Part shown: one piece after another, positions 32,500 through 41,322 of the stretch
Layout of the letters: each line of letters begins with the position of its first letter
How positions within the stretch are numbered: the first letter of the stretch is position 1
Notes under the pieces: model-generated
What the model saw: only the letters and a program-made list of their open reading frames with translations
The model's database searches: none
What the model was told of the DNA's origin: nothing
Translations under genes and position numbers: made by a program
NCBI GenBank assembly: GCA_003020945.1
Contig: PXRU01000031.1
Location: 1 to 47,468 of the forward strand
Direction of reading: 5' to 3'
From: Halobacteriales archaeon QS_6_71_20
GTDB lineage: Archaea > Halobacteriota > Halobacteria > Halobacteriales > Haloferacaceae
Length of the DNA stretch: 47,468 bases

Positions 32500-33567
32500 A
32501 TGAGCGACGAGGGCAACGAGGGGAGCGACGACCACGACCACGGCGCCGACGAGGGGCGGGAACCGCCGGCCCGCGAGGCGTTCGACCACGACCCGCTCGG
32601 CCACGCGCGGGTCCGCGGCGGCATGACCGTCGCCGAACTGGTCGAGCAGTACGGCCGCGCCGGCATCGGCGCCGAGTCCGTCCACGAGGCGGCGGACGTG
32701 CTCTCGACGATGTGGGCCGACGACGACTGCACCGTCTTCCTCTCGCTGGCGGGCGCGATGGTGCCGACGGGGATGCGCCGCGTCGTCGCCGACCTGATCC
32801 GCGACGGCTACGTCGACGCGCTCGTGACGACGGGGGCGAACCTCACCCACGACGCCATCGAGGCCATCGGCGGCAAACACCACCACGGCGAGCGACGGCA
32901 GGCGGGCAAGAGCCTGCGCGAACACGACGAACAGCTCCGCGACGAGGAGGTCGACCGCATCTACAACGTCTACCTCCCCCAGGAGCACTTCGCCGAGTTC
33001 GAGTCACACCTCCGCGAGGCGGTGTTCCCGCCGCTGTCCGAGCACGAGGGCGCCGTCTCCATCGCCGAGCTGTGCGCCGAGCTGGGCCGGGCGAACGCCG
33101 CGGTGAACGAGCGCGAGGACGTCGCCGAGGGGCCGGGCGTCGCCGCCGCGGCGTACGAACACGACGTGCCGGTCTACTGTCCGGCGGTACAGGACTCGGT
33201 GCTGGGGCTGCAGGCGTGGATGTACGCCCAGACGTCCGACCTGACGCTCGACGCGCTGGCGGACATGACGCCGCTGACGGACCTCGCGTTCGACGCCGAC
33301 GCGGCCGGCTGTTTCCTCGTCGGCGGCGGCGTCCCGAAGAACTTCACCCTCCAGACGATGCTGGTGACGCCGCGGGCGTACGACTACGCCGTGCAGGTGA
33401 CGATGGACCCGGAGGCGACCGGCGGGCTCTCCGGGGCGACGCTGGAGGAGGCGCGCTCGTGGGGGAAGCTGGAGCGGGACGCCGAGAACGCCTCCGTCCA
33501 CGGCGACGCGACGGTGTTTCTCCCGCTGCTGGTGTCGGCGGCACGCGAACGGGTCGAGGCCGCGTAG
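32500..33567 (+). CDS. dys: Deoxyhypusine synthase
   Basis: 355 residues from ATG 32500; an upstream in-frame ATG at 32470 is less likely since it would read through a Pro-rich stretch. NAD-binding parts include FLSLAGAMVPTGMRRVVADL and ALVTTGANLTHDAIEAIGGK; the active-site lysine is Lys280 in GGGVPKNFTLQ. A His-rich segment GGKHHHGERRQAGKSLREHD follows the second motif. Transfers a butylamine (or agmatine-derived) group onto Lys36 of aIF5A, encoded 2.8 kb upstream. The N-terminal 25 residues are an acidic His/Asp-rich extension. Confidence 0.95.
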   Translation: MSDEGNEGSDDHDHGADEGREPPAREAFDHDPLGHARVRGGMTVAELVEQYGRAGIGAESVHEAADVLSTMWADDDCTVFLSLAGAMVPTGMRRVVADLIRDGYVDALVTTGANLTHDAIEAIGGKHHHGERRQAGKSLREHDEQLRDEEVDRIYNVYLPQEHFAEFESHLREAVFPPLSEHEGAVSIAELCAELGRANAAVNEREDVAEGPGVAAAAYEHDVPVYCPAVQDSVLGLQAWMYAQTSDLTLDALADMTPLTDLAFDADAAGCFLVGGGVPKNFTLQTMLVTPRAYDYAVQVTMDPEATGGLSGATLEEARSWGKLERDAENASVHGDATVFLPLLVSAARERVEAA

Positions 33568-33582
33568 TCGACTGGTAGCCGG

Positions 33583-33690
33583 CTACCCGGTCGGCGGTTC
33601 GTCCTCTACGTGTCGTCGAAGCGATTCCGGGGAGTCGAACCCCCTGCCACAGTCGTGGCAGAAGAGGCGGTCGGAGCCGGTGAGACTCAT
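33583..33690 (-). CDS. 35-residue zinc-finger-like micro-protein
   Basis: From ATG 33690 to TAG 33583-33585: begins MSLTGSDRLFCHDCGRGFDS and continues PESLRRHVEDEPPTG. The C-x2-C (Cys11, Cys14), Phe18, Leu24 and His27 spacing is that of half a C2H2 finger, but the second C-terminal His is missing; His12 or an acidic residue could complete the site. Small zinc-finger proteins are frequent in haloarchaea. An AT-rich patch (TTTAAC on its own strand) lies about 30 nt upstream as a possible TATA box. It stands tail to tail with deoxyhypusine synthase, 15 bp apart. Confidence 0.65.
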   Translation of the reverse strand: MSLTGSDRLFCHDCGRGFDSPESLRRHVEDEPPTG

Positions 33691-33783
33691 GCGTATCATC
33701 ATCACAGGAACACCGTGTTGTTAAACGCGGCGACTGCCGTCAACGTTTACCGAGTCGCGAGTAGTCGTCGGGCACCGGCGCGG

Positions 33784-35037
33784 TCAGGAGTGTCGCGGTC
33801 GGTCGCCGCTCGTGTGACGTCGCCCGGGGAGTCCGTCGAGCAGTCCGTCGGGGAGGGCGTTGCGCACGCCCGCCAGGAACGGACCCGGGTCATCGAGCGC
33901 GAGGTAGTCGAAGCGGGGCTCCCGTGCGATCGACGACGCGATCGCCCAGACGGTCCCGGGCACCGATGGGCGGGCCACGTGCGGGGAGTCCTCGGCGAGC
34001 ACGCTCCGGAGGTAGCCCAGCTCGCCGTGGAGCATGTGGGTGCCGACGCCCAGGTCGTAGTCGTGGTCGATCTCGTCGGCCCGCCCCGTCGCGGCCAGCC
34101 AGTAGTAGCACGGGTAGTCCGCGCCGGCCCGCACCGTCGAGGGAAGCGACTGCCACATCCTGGGGTTGATCTCCGTGAGGACGTACTCGCCGGTGTCGGC
34201 GTCGCGCATGTACTCGATGCAGGCGAGCCCGTGCCAGTCCAAGTGGTCGAGCAGCGTCCGCCCGACCCGCTCCAGCTCCTCGTCGTGGATCGACCGGCGG
34301 TAGACGCCGCCGCCGCCGGTGTAGGAGTTCCCCCGGATCTGTCGGTGCTGGAACGTCGCCAGCGGCTCCCCGTGGTCGTACAGCCCGGTGAACATGTACT
34401 CGCCGTCGCTGTGGACGAACTCCTGGACGATCGGGTCGTGGCGCATCGACCGCCGGACCGCGGCGACGTCGGGCGGCTCCCCGGGCTCGACGTGGACGAC
34501 GTCTTTCACCACGTCGATGTCGTCCGGACCGAGGTCGTCGAGGTACGTGTCGACGAGGACGTTGTACCGGGACTTGATCAGCAGGTCCTCGTCCCACTCG
34601 TCCACGTCGGCGAGCCGCCGCGTCTCCGGCACCGGAACGCCCGCGTCCTCCGCGGCGGTCGCGAGGCGGTACCGGTCGGCCACCGTCTCCAGCTGGTCGA
34701 TCGTGGGCACCACCAGCGAGACGTGCGCCGCGAACTCGTCGGCGTACCGCGACAGCACGTAGGCGTCCTCCGGCCGGACCGGGATCACCGTCCGCACGCG
34801 GTCGCGCTCGGCCAGCTCCAGCAGCGCGTCCCGGTACGCGAGCAGCCCGTCCCGCGGGTCCGGCAGGCTCGCCGTCCCCGCGCAGTAGCGCGACGCCGCC
34901 GCGGGGACCCCCTCCTTGTCGGAGGCGACGACCGCGCCGATCCCCCGGCGAGCCAGCGACCGGAGGCACGTGTAGCTCGAGGCGTCGTGTCCCGTCGGAA
35001 TCAGCGCGCGGTCTCTCGCGCGCCGGGCGGACTCCAT
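33784..35037 (-). CDS. ATP-grasp carboxylate-amine ligase-like protein
   Basis: 417 residues from ATG 35037. N-terminal preATP-grasp domain (LIPTGHDASSYTCLRSLARR, VIPVRPEDAYVLSRYADEF), then the ATP-grasp core with DADRY-like VADRYRLATAAEDAGVPVPE, LIKSRYNVLVDTYL, the strand IVQEFVHSDGEYMFTGLYDH and metal-binding end GLACIEYMRDADTGEYVLTE with INPRMWQSLP. Such proteins join a carboxylate to an amine or thiol with ATP; relatives occur in haloarchaeal cell-surface or secondary-metabolite settings. Substrate unknown. The C-terminal 25 residues are Gly/Arg-rich. Confidence 0.85.
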   Translation of the reverse strand: MESARRARDRALIPTGHDASSYTCLRSLARRGIGAVVASDKEGVPAAASRYCAGTASLPDPRDGLLAYRDALLELAERDRVRTVIPVRPEDAYVLSRYADEFAAHVSLVVPTIDQLETVADRYRLATAAEDAGVPVPETRRLADVDEWDEDLLIKSRYNVLVDTYLDDLGPDDIDVVKDVVHVEPGEPPDVAAVRRSMRHDPIVQEFVHSDGEYMFTGLYDHGEPLATFQHRQIRGNSYTGGGGVYRRSIHDEELERVGRTLLDHLDWHGLACIEYMRDADTGEYVLTEINPRMWQSLPSTVRAGADYPCYYWLAATGRADEIDHDYDLGVGTHMLHGELGYLRSVLAEDSPHVARPSVPGTVWAIASSIAREPRFDYLALDDPGPFLAGVRNALPDGLLDGLPGRRHTSGDRPRHS

Positions 35038-35100
35038 AGTATCTCTGCCGTTACACGGGACCGAGATTAGTATGCGCAGCGAACACCGAGTATCACGGAG

Positions 35101-36639
35101 CTAACCGGTCCGTCCGACGCCGCCGGCGACGGCCGCGGGCGGCGCGTCGCGGGATACGCCGCGGTCGACCGCCCCGCCGCGATCGACTGCCCCGTCGCCG
35201 TGGGATCCGCCGAACTCACCAGGGGCGGGCGGTGACCGGGTCGGGGCACGGGCCGAGTTCCTCCCTTCGCCGCTCGCGGGCGACGCCTCCGCGGTCGCCG
35301 ACCCGTTCGCTTCCTGGATCACGTACCGCCGTCCGACCATCGGGTCGAGCAGGCTGTCGACGGGCGCGCGGTCGTCGCGGAGGACGGGCACGTCGTCGGT
35401 CGGGGGTTCGTCGCCGTACGTGCGTATCTCGTCGGCGAGGTCGATGCCCACGTCGCGCCGCCGGTTGCGCGCGAGCAGCTCCGCCTCCGTGAGGCGTGTG
35501 TCATCCTTCGTGGCGATCACCTCGACGTTCTGTACGACGCCGCCGCCGACGGTCGGGAACCCGTACACCTGCCCGAACACGCGGTCCATCGTCCGGTACT
35601 CCGCGCGGTAGAACTTCGAGGCGGGCCCCGTCGGCGCCGAGACGACGTTGGCGAACAGGACCCGTTCGTCTCCCGGAGGAACTGCCGCCCGTCGCCGACG
35701 TGGACGTTCAGACGCTCAGACTCTTTCAACCCGAAGTACTCCTCGGCGGTCGCCACCACCGCCGGGTCGATCTCGACGACGTCGACGGTGACGTTTCCGT
35801 AGTCGTTCACGAACCGCTTGGGGCCGGTGAAGCCGCCGCCGCCGACGAACAGCACGCGGTCGATCTCCTCGGGATCGTCGACGAACAGGAGCGGGAGGTG
35901 GAAGTAGCGCGTGTACCCGAACACGTGGCGGTTCGGATCCGACAGGTCCATCGCGCTGTGACGCTGGCCGTCGAGGTACAGCGTCCGGGTGTCGCCCAGG
36001 TCGACCACCCGCAGCTCCTGGTACGGCGTCTGCGTCTCGTGGACGACCTCGCCTTCGACGCCGTAGCCGGCCGCGCCGGTGGCCGCCGCGGCGACGAGCA
36101 ACATCGACGCCGAGCGACGGGATGAGGAGGTAGGTCGTCGCGAACGCGCCGACGATGCTGCCGACGGTCCCGAGCATGTACACGTGGCCGGAGGCCTCGC
36201 CGAGCCCCTCCTTCGCCGACAGCTCCGCGGCGTACGGGCTGACGTAGCCGAGGAGGTACGTCGGCGGGCCAAAGAGCAGCACGACCGCCGGCAGCGACGC
36301 CGCCCGACCGGGCAGCGGGAACCCCGCGCTCGCGCGCAGGAGGAGGTCGCCGACGAGGATCAGCCCCGCGACGTACGCGGCCGTGAGGAGGAACACCCGG
36401 GCGAGTCGGCCGGTCGTCGCCCGCTCGGCGGCCCGCTTCCCGCCGCGGTGGTAGCCGTAGCCGAGCGCGGCGAGGAACACGCCGATGATCGTCCCCCAGG
36501 TGTAGATGCTGCTGCCGAACTGTGGGGCGATCATCCGCCCGGCGAGGATCTCCAATCCCATGCTCGCCACGCCGGAGACGAACACCGCCGTCTCGGCCCG
36601 GCTCAGTCGGAGGGCGTCGAGCGACCGGCGCGAACCCAT
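35101..36639 (-). pseudogene. Membrane-linked spermidine-synthase-like protein, broken by two internal losses
   Basis: Three reading frames together form one gene. Frame A (ATG 36639) has five or so helices: SRAETAVFVSGVASMGLEIL through YLLGYVSPYAAELSAKEGLG, ending at YLLIPSLGVD (about 36110). Frame B resumes at MLLVAAAATGAAGYGVEGEV and carries the Rossmann parts RVLFVGGGGFTGPKRFVNDY and VDVVEIDPAVVATAEEYF, ending GDGRQFLRETN (about 35665). Frame C resumes at VLFANVVSAPTGPASKFY and goes on MDRVFGQVYGFPTVGGGVVQ to the stop at 35103. Judging from the family layout, roughly 40 residues are missing at each join, including the strand with the catalytic Asp. Not functional as read. Confidence 0.75.
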
Positions 36640-37160
36640 TACCCGAGCCACGGGACGGACGGTCATAACTGTTGGACGACGCCGCATCCCGGACCGCGCC
36701 GGACGTGTCGCGCGAGGAGAAACGCACTTGCGTCCCCGCGGGGTAGGGACGGACGGCCGATGACGAGGTCACCGCTCCGAGCCGGGGTGGCACCCGCGCG
36801 ATGTGGAGCCCTATGAGTGCCGAGGCCAGCTTTCTATCGATAGGTCTGCGAGGAGAAGTGAACGAGCGTGGGAGAATCGTGTCTACTGCCCTCTGAGAAA
36901 GGACAGTCGTCACTCGCGGTCGAACGGAGTACACTCCGAGAGGTCACATAGGCCATCTCTTCGTCAATACGGGCCCGTCCTTCCGTACTAACTTACAACA
37001 GTGGGACTCGGTCTGCTCAGACCATTGGTTCGAGCAAAGCTACTACTCGGCATCGAACTCGATCAGTTACCATAGCTCTCGTGTGTTTCCCTCGTATCCC
37101 CGGGGGAGACCACCAGTTCCTCGCACTAATCAGGATAGCGGACACATAACGGGACGGCGT
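36640..37160. other. AT-richer non-coding stretch
   Basis: About 520 bp without a recognisable gene, clearly lower in G+C from about 36820 than its surroundings. A perfect 10-bp palindrome CTATCGATAG lies at about 36835-36844. The few short ORFs have untypical codon use. Base composition and the gene debris that follows suggest an acquired or decayed patch; no transposase or inverted-repeat ends were found. Confidence 0.5.
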
Positions 37161-37313
37161 ATGGAGTTCACCGACGGGGAGGTTGTCATCGATAAACCGC
37201 CCAGCGACCTCGACAGACTGATGCTGGAGGTCGGCACCGTTCTTGATGACACCGGCATCGAATACTCCGTCGTGAGCGGGTACGTGGCCGTGCGGTCGCT
37301 CGCGTGCGACTGA
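37161..37313 (+). pseudogene. Truncated nucleotidyltransferase-like gene (N-terminal fragment)
   Basis: From ATG 37161 the frame reads MEFTDGEVVIDKPPSDLDRL then MLEVGTVLDDTGIEYSVVSG YVAV and stops six residues later. This resembles the start of haloarchaeal MNT/DUF6036-type nucleotidyltransferases (pattern ...DIEYVVVSGYVA...), which continue for over 100 residues with a DVD metal motif; that part is missing. Such genes are often toxin-antitoxin components. Only about 45 residues remain. Confidence 0.5.
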
Positions 37314-37465
37314 AGCCATCGACGATCGCGGACCGGTTCGCCGAGGGAACGGCCGACGAGCCGGCGAAGCGACTCCAGGAGGCGGGCTGCTGGGGCTCGG
37401 CAATGCCACTCGACGATCTATATGAAACGTCGGCCGGCGACCTCCCGGCCCGTATCGGCCCTCGT
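37304..37465 (+). pseudogene. Short coding remnant, family not recognised
   Basis: From a GTG at 37304 one frame reads KPSTIADRFAEGTADEPAKR and LQEAGCWGSAMPLDDLYETS with coding-like codons and then turns into Arg/Ser/Pro-rich non-coding sequence after about residue 52. It overlaps the end of the preceding fragment in another frame. It could be the C-terminal part of the same or a neighbouring decayed gene. Confidence 0.35.
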
Positions 37466-37599
37466 TCTCTCCGCCGCTCCCTCCCACGCTGTTCCCCGCC
37501 CACGGGCGCCGGACGCCACGACACCACGACTCGTCGACGCGAGCCGCACCGGTCGCGGACGGGTACACCGTTTTCACCCTCCCGTCCGAACCCACACAC

Positions 37600-38499
37600 A
37601 TGGAGACCCGACCCCTCGGCGATACCGGCCACGAGAGCTCGATCCTTACCTTCGGCGCGATCGCGTTGGATCCGCTCGACCAGGCCGACGCGAACGACCT
37701 GGCGGAGATGGTGCTGGACGCCGGCGTCAACCACGTCGACGTCGCGCCGTCGTACGGCGACGCCGAGACGAAGCTCGCGCCGACGCTCGCCGACCGACGC
37801 GAGGAAGTGTTCCTCGGCTGCAAAACGCAGGAGCGCTCCTACTACGGCGCGTGGGGGTCGCTGGAGCGGTCGTTGGACCGCCTCGGCGTCGACTCGATCG
37901 ACCTCTACCAGTTCCACGCGGTGACCCGCTACGACGAACTCGACGCCATCGCGGGCGAGGCGACCCGCGAGCGCGGGGAGGGGAACCGCGGCGGCGCGCT
38001 CCAAGCGTTCCGGGAGGCCGAAGCGGAGGGCCTGATCGACCACGTCGGGCTGACGAGCCACGGTGACCCGAGCGTGATCCGGAGCGCCATCGACCGGATC
38101 CCGGAACTCGAAACCGTCATGTTCCCGTACAACGCCACCCTCGACGCCCGCGACGGTCCCGAGCACGACTACCGGTCGGTCCTCGAACTCGCGCGCGAGC
38201 GGGGGCTCGGCACCCTCTGTATCAAGGCGTTCGCGAGGGGGCCGTGGCCCGACGACCTCCCCGAGACGGAGCGCCCCTACGACACCTGGTACGAGCCGTA
38301 CGACGACCCGGACGACATCGAGGCCTGCCTCCGGTACGCCCTCTCGCAGGGGATGACGACGCTCCCGAGCTCCGGCGACCCGGAGCTCGTCCCGGCGATG
38401 CTGGAGGCGGCGCGGCGCTTCGAGACGCTGCCGGACGACGAACAGGCCGAGCTCCTGGCCGAGCGGGCGGACGACGACTCCCCCGTTCCGGCGCCGTAA
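37600..38499 (+). CDS. Aldo/keto reductase
   Basis: 299 residues from ATG 37600 (METRPLGDTGHESSILTFGA). The AKR catalytic tetrad is visible: Asp48 and Tyr52 in HVDVAPSYGDAE, Lys75 in FLGCKTQ, and His in DLYQFHAV (about residue 107). NADPH-site parts include GLTSHGDPSVIRSAI and the C-terminal segment with LSQGMTTLPSSGDPELV. Soluble TIM-barrel oxidoreductase; substrate unknown. A second AKR tail lies at the right edge of the window. Confidence 0.92.
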   Translation: METRPLGDTGHESSILTFGAIALDPLDQADANDLAEMVLDAGVNHVDVAPSYGDAETKLAPTLADRREEVFLGCKTQERSYYGAWGSLERSLDRLGVDSIDLYQFHAVTRYDELDAIAGEATRERGEGNRGGALQAFREAEAEGLIDHVGLTSHGDPSVIRSAIDRIPELETVMFPYNATLDARDGPEHDYRSVLELARERGLGTLCIKAFARGPWPDDLPETERPYDTWYEPYDDPDDIEACLRYALSQGMTTLPSSGDPELVPAMLEAARRFETLPDDEQAELLAERADDDSPVPAP

Positions 38500-38628
38500 C
38501 ACGGTCCCGAGTCGACTGCCGACGACGGCGGGCTCGCCGCCGTCCCCGACTCGTCGGCCCGGTTCCAACGCGTCTGTCACAGTGGCAACAGTATTTGCGC
38601 GGGCGCCCGTATCCCCGGCCGCATCACG

Positions 38629-39246
38629 ATGCTACGCCCAATCCTGAGCGGATCGACCGAGGCGTCGGAGTCGGAGTCGGAGTCGGAATCGGAAACGGAG
38701 TCGGGGTCGTCCGGCATCTCCGGCGCCGACATGGACGAACAGCTTCTGAACGCAGTGACGGAGGCGATCACGGGCTCGAACGACAAGGTCGTCGAGATCC
38801 GTCCGGCGAGACAGTCGGACGGCGGCGGGCGGCGACTCCCGCTGCTGGTGCTGCTCGCCGGCATGGTCGCGGTCGCCTACTGGCTGCGAGCCGCGGACGA
38901 CTCGCCGGAGGCGCTACGGACCGCGACCCACGAGATCGCCGACCGCACGGAGCTGGTGTCCGAACGGACCGCCGAGCGGATCCAGGCGGGCGGCGAGACG
39001 CTCGCCGACCGCGTCGAGGAGGGGTCACAGAAGGCTAGCGAGGCCGTCGAGGAGAAGTCACAGAAGGCCGGCGAAGCAGTGGAGGAAGGCGGCGAGCGCG
39101 CGGCCGAGCGTGCGGCGACGGCCGGCGAGGAGGTCGTCGGCGACGGGTCTTCGGACGGCGGGTCGACGGAAGCCGAGTCCGTCGAGGGCGAGGAGTCCGA
39201 CGGCGGGGACGGCGACGAGGACTCCACCGGACTGTCGGGCCGCTGA
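38629..39246 (+). CDS. Single-pass membrane protein with Ser-Glu repeat and amphipathic helical repeats
   Basis: 205 residues from ATG 38629. Residues 11-25 are an ESESESESETES run built from hexanucleotide repeats (38668-38697). After an acidic helix comes one membrane segment near residues 69-84 (LPLLVLLAGMVAVAYWLRA). The rest is a long polar helix with 11-residue-like repeats (RVEEGSQKASEAVEEKSQKA, GEAVEEGGERAAERAATAGE), as in apolipoprotein- or LEA-like proteins, and an acidic Gly/Ser/Asp tail. Not assigned to a known family. Confidence 0.7.
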   Translation: MLRPILSGSTEASESESESESETESGSSGISGADMDEQLLNAVTEAITGSNDKVVEIRPARQSDGGGRRLPLLVLLAGMVAVAYWLRAADDSPEALRTATHEIADRTELVSERTAERIQAGGETLADRVEEGSQKASEAVEEKSQKAGEAVEEGGERAAERAATAGEEVVGDGSSDGGSTEAESVEGEESDGGDGDEDSTGLSGR

Positions 39247-39538
39247 CCCGGGGACCGCCGGACGCGCCGCGGAGCGAGTGACGTCCGTCCGGTTCCCGCG
39301 ACGGCCGCCGCCCGCCGCCGGCGGGAGCGAGGATCGATCACCGATCGTCGGTCGACGGACCGCGCCGCTGCGTTCCTTCGTCGCTCCCCGGGTCGGTGGC
39401 GTGCCCGCCGACCCACGACTCCGATCCCGAATATGTGACGATATCGGCCGTTACAGAGGCTGTAAACCGGCTTACTGGTCGCTGCTTGCTGCTGCGCCCC
39501 GCAGGCTTAGGTATCAACGGGGCGAGAATCGTTACCAC

Positions 39539-41071
39539 ATGACGAACGGCTCTGACCTGTCCGACGAGTCGGGAGAGCGGACCGTGTACACCGACCGAAC
39601 CGAGGTCCGACGGTGGGCCGACGAGAACGACGCCGTCCCGGTACGGCACGACACCGACGAGGAGGCGCCCCCGGACCTGGTCCGCCGCGACGAGATGCGC
39701 GAGCACCACCGGGAGCACGACTGGGACGAGTTCCTCAGGGAGTTCGACGAGCTGGAGCTGGCGCTCGTCCACGACCCGGAATCGGGCGGCGGTCACCGGC
39801 TCGTCCCTCGCGCCGACTTGAGCGAGGAGCGGCGGACGGCCGACGACGCCGTCGCGGAGGAACTCCTCGAGGGCGGGACCGTCGAGACGGAGGTCACCGA
39901 GCGCGAGGTCGTCGAGACGGAGGTCGTCGAGGAGGCGACCATCGAGAGCGAGGTCGTCGGCAGCGAGGTCGTCCACAGCGAGGTGGTCGACACGGAGGTG
40001 GTCGACGAGGAGATCGTCGACATGTGGGTCGTCGACGAGACCGAGGCGGCGGTCACGGACGCGGACGGCCGGACGCCGCTGAGCGGCGGCCAGCGGATCG
40101 AGATCGAGGAGCGCGGCGGCGTCGTCCTCGATATCGACGAGGAGCGCGCCGAGATCGTCGAGGAGATCGAGGAGACGGTCATCGAGAGCCGGGTCCTCGA
40201 CAGGGACGTCGAGGAGACGACCCGCTCGGGCGAGGAGTCGATCGACATCGACATCGACGTCGCGGGCGTCCACGAGCACATCGAGGGGTCCGGCCTCGTC
40301 GACACGGACGCCGACGCGGTGATCGGGGAGCGCCACATCCGGACGGAGTTCGAGGAGGACGACCGCGCGACGTCGACGATCAGCGAGGCGCGGACGGTCG
40401 AGAACAGGGTCGCGGAGCGCAAGACCGTTCTCGCCGGGATCGACGACGTCGACGTCGGGGACCGCCGGGTCGTGAGCGAGACCGTCCTCGACACGGAGGT
40501 CCTTGAGTCCGAGGCCGACCGTCGCGCCGGCTTCGACGACGACCGGCACGCAGGAGACGGTCCGTCGACGGGCGAGGCGACGGCCTCCGGGACGGCCGGC
40601 GAGTCGATGGCGGACGAGACGACCGACGAGCCGACCGCCGGCGGGGCCACGGCCGACGGCACGGTGACGGACCAGGAGATGTCGGGCGGGACCGGCTCCA
40701 CCGACCCGGAGCCGAGCGGGACCGCCCCCGGCAGGACATCACGGACGGATGCGTCCCCGACCGAAAGGCGGACGACGGCCTCCGGGACGGCGGGCGAGGA
40801 GCCCCCGATCGACTGGGAGGGGTCGAAGGGCACCTCCGAGCGGCTCATGGGACGGGACGTCGAGACGGTCGAGGGGGAGACGATCGGGATCGTCTCCGAC
40901 GTCGACGAGACCGACCGACTCATCTACGTCGACGAGGACCCCGGGCTCACCGACCGGCTCAAGGCGAACCTCCGCTGGGGGGACGACGAGGACGCGCTGG
41001 TGCTCACGGACGACCACGTTCGGGGGCTCGAAGTCGGCCGGATCGTGGTGAGCGCCCACCAGTCGACCTGA
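39539..41071 (+). CDS. PRC-barrel protein with a long pentad-repeat region
   Basis: 510 residues from ATG 39539. N-terminal 100 residues are charged (WADENDAVPVRHDTDEEAPP, EHDWDEFLREFDELELALVH). Residues about 117-171 are eleven five-residue units of the form V-E-T-E-V / V-D-T-E-V, and shorter runs of the same pattern recur later (VIESRVLDRDVEE; VVSETVLDTEVLESE). A Thr/Ser/Gly/Glu linker (about 345-425) leads to a C-terminal PRC-barrel domain (LMGRDVETVEGETIGIVSDV, LANLRWGDDEDALVLTDDHV in approximate form). The layout recalls bacterial PRC-barrel/DUF2382 stress proteins with the domain order reversed. No signal peptide. Confidence 0.75.
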   Translation: MTNGSDLSDESGERTVYTDRTEVRRWADENDAVPVRHDTDEEAPPDLVRRDEMREHHREHDWDEFLREFDELELALVHDPESGGGHRLVPRADLSEERRTADDAVAEELLEGGTVETEVTEREVVETEVVEEATIESEVVGSEVVHSEVVDTEVVDEEIVDMWVVDETEAAVTDADGRTPLSGGQRIEIEERGGVVLDIDEERAEIVEEIEETVIESRVLDRDVEETTRSGEESIDIDIDVAGVHEHIEGSGLVDTDADAVIGERHIRTEFEEDDRATSTISEARTVENRVAERKTVLAGIDDVDVGDRRVVSETVLDTEVLESEADRRAGFDDDRHAGDGPSTGEATASGTAGESMADETTDEPTAGGATADGTVTDQEMSGGTGSTDPEPSGTAPGRTSRTDASPTERRTTASGTAGEEPPIDWEGSKGTSERLMGRDVETVEGETIGIVSDVDETDRLIYVDEDPGLTDRLKANLRWGDDEDALVLTDDHVRGLEVGRIVVSAHQST

Positions 41072-41322
41072 GTCCCGCGACGACCTCGAACGGACTCCTC
41101 GCCACCCGGCGGCCGCGAACGAACCCCCTTCTCCTCCAAGACCTCGAACGGATCCCGACTGCCGACGGTGAGGCGACGGCGAGGCGACCCCGGAACTTGG
41201 ATCACAGTCGAGGGTCGACCGGCCGAACCGCCGGCGTGATCCTGCCGGGTCGCTGTAACCCTGACCGTGGTTTTGTCCCAGGACGCCGTCGTTCCCGGGT
41301 AGAGACGATCACGCCCGACGAG

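Noticed and set aside
33625..33646. T-arm-like sequence GGGGGTTCGACTCCCC on the minus strand, suggesting a tRNA
   Set aside because: No acceptor, D-arm or anticodon stem can be built around it; it is explained by codons of the small zinc-finger ORF (GRGFDSPES).
36820..37160. Insertion sequence remnant
   Set aside because: Composition is suggestive, but no transposase fragment, terminal inverted repeats or target duplication could be found.
38668..38697. Ser-Glu hexanucleotide repeat as a frame-shifting contingency site
   Set aside because: The unit is 6 nt, so copy changes keep the frame; only protein length would vary.
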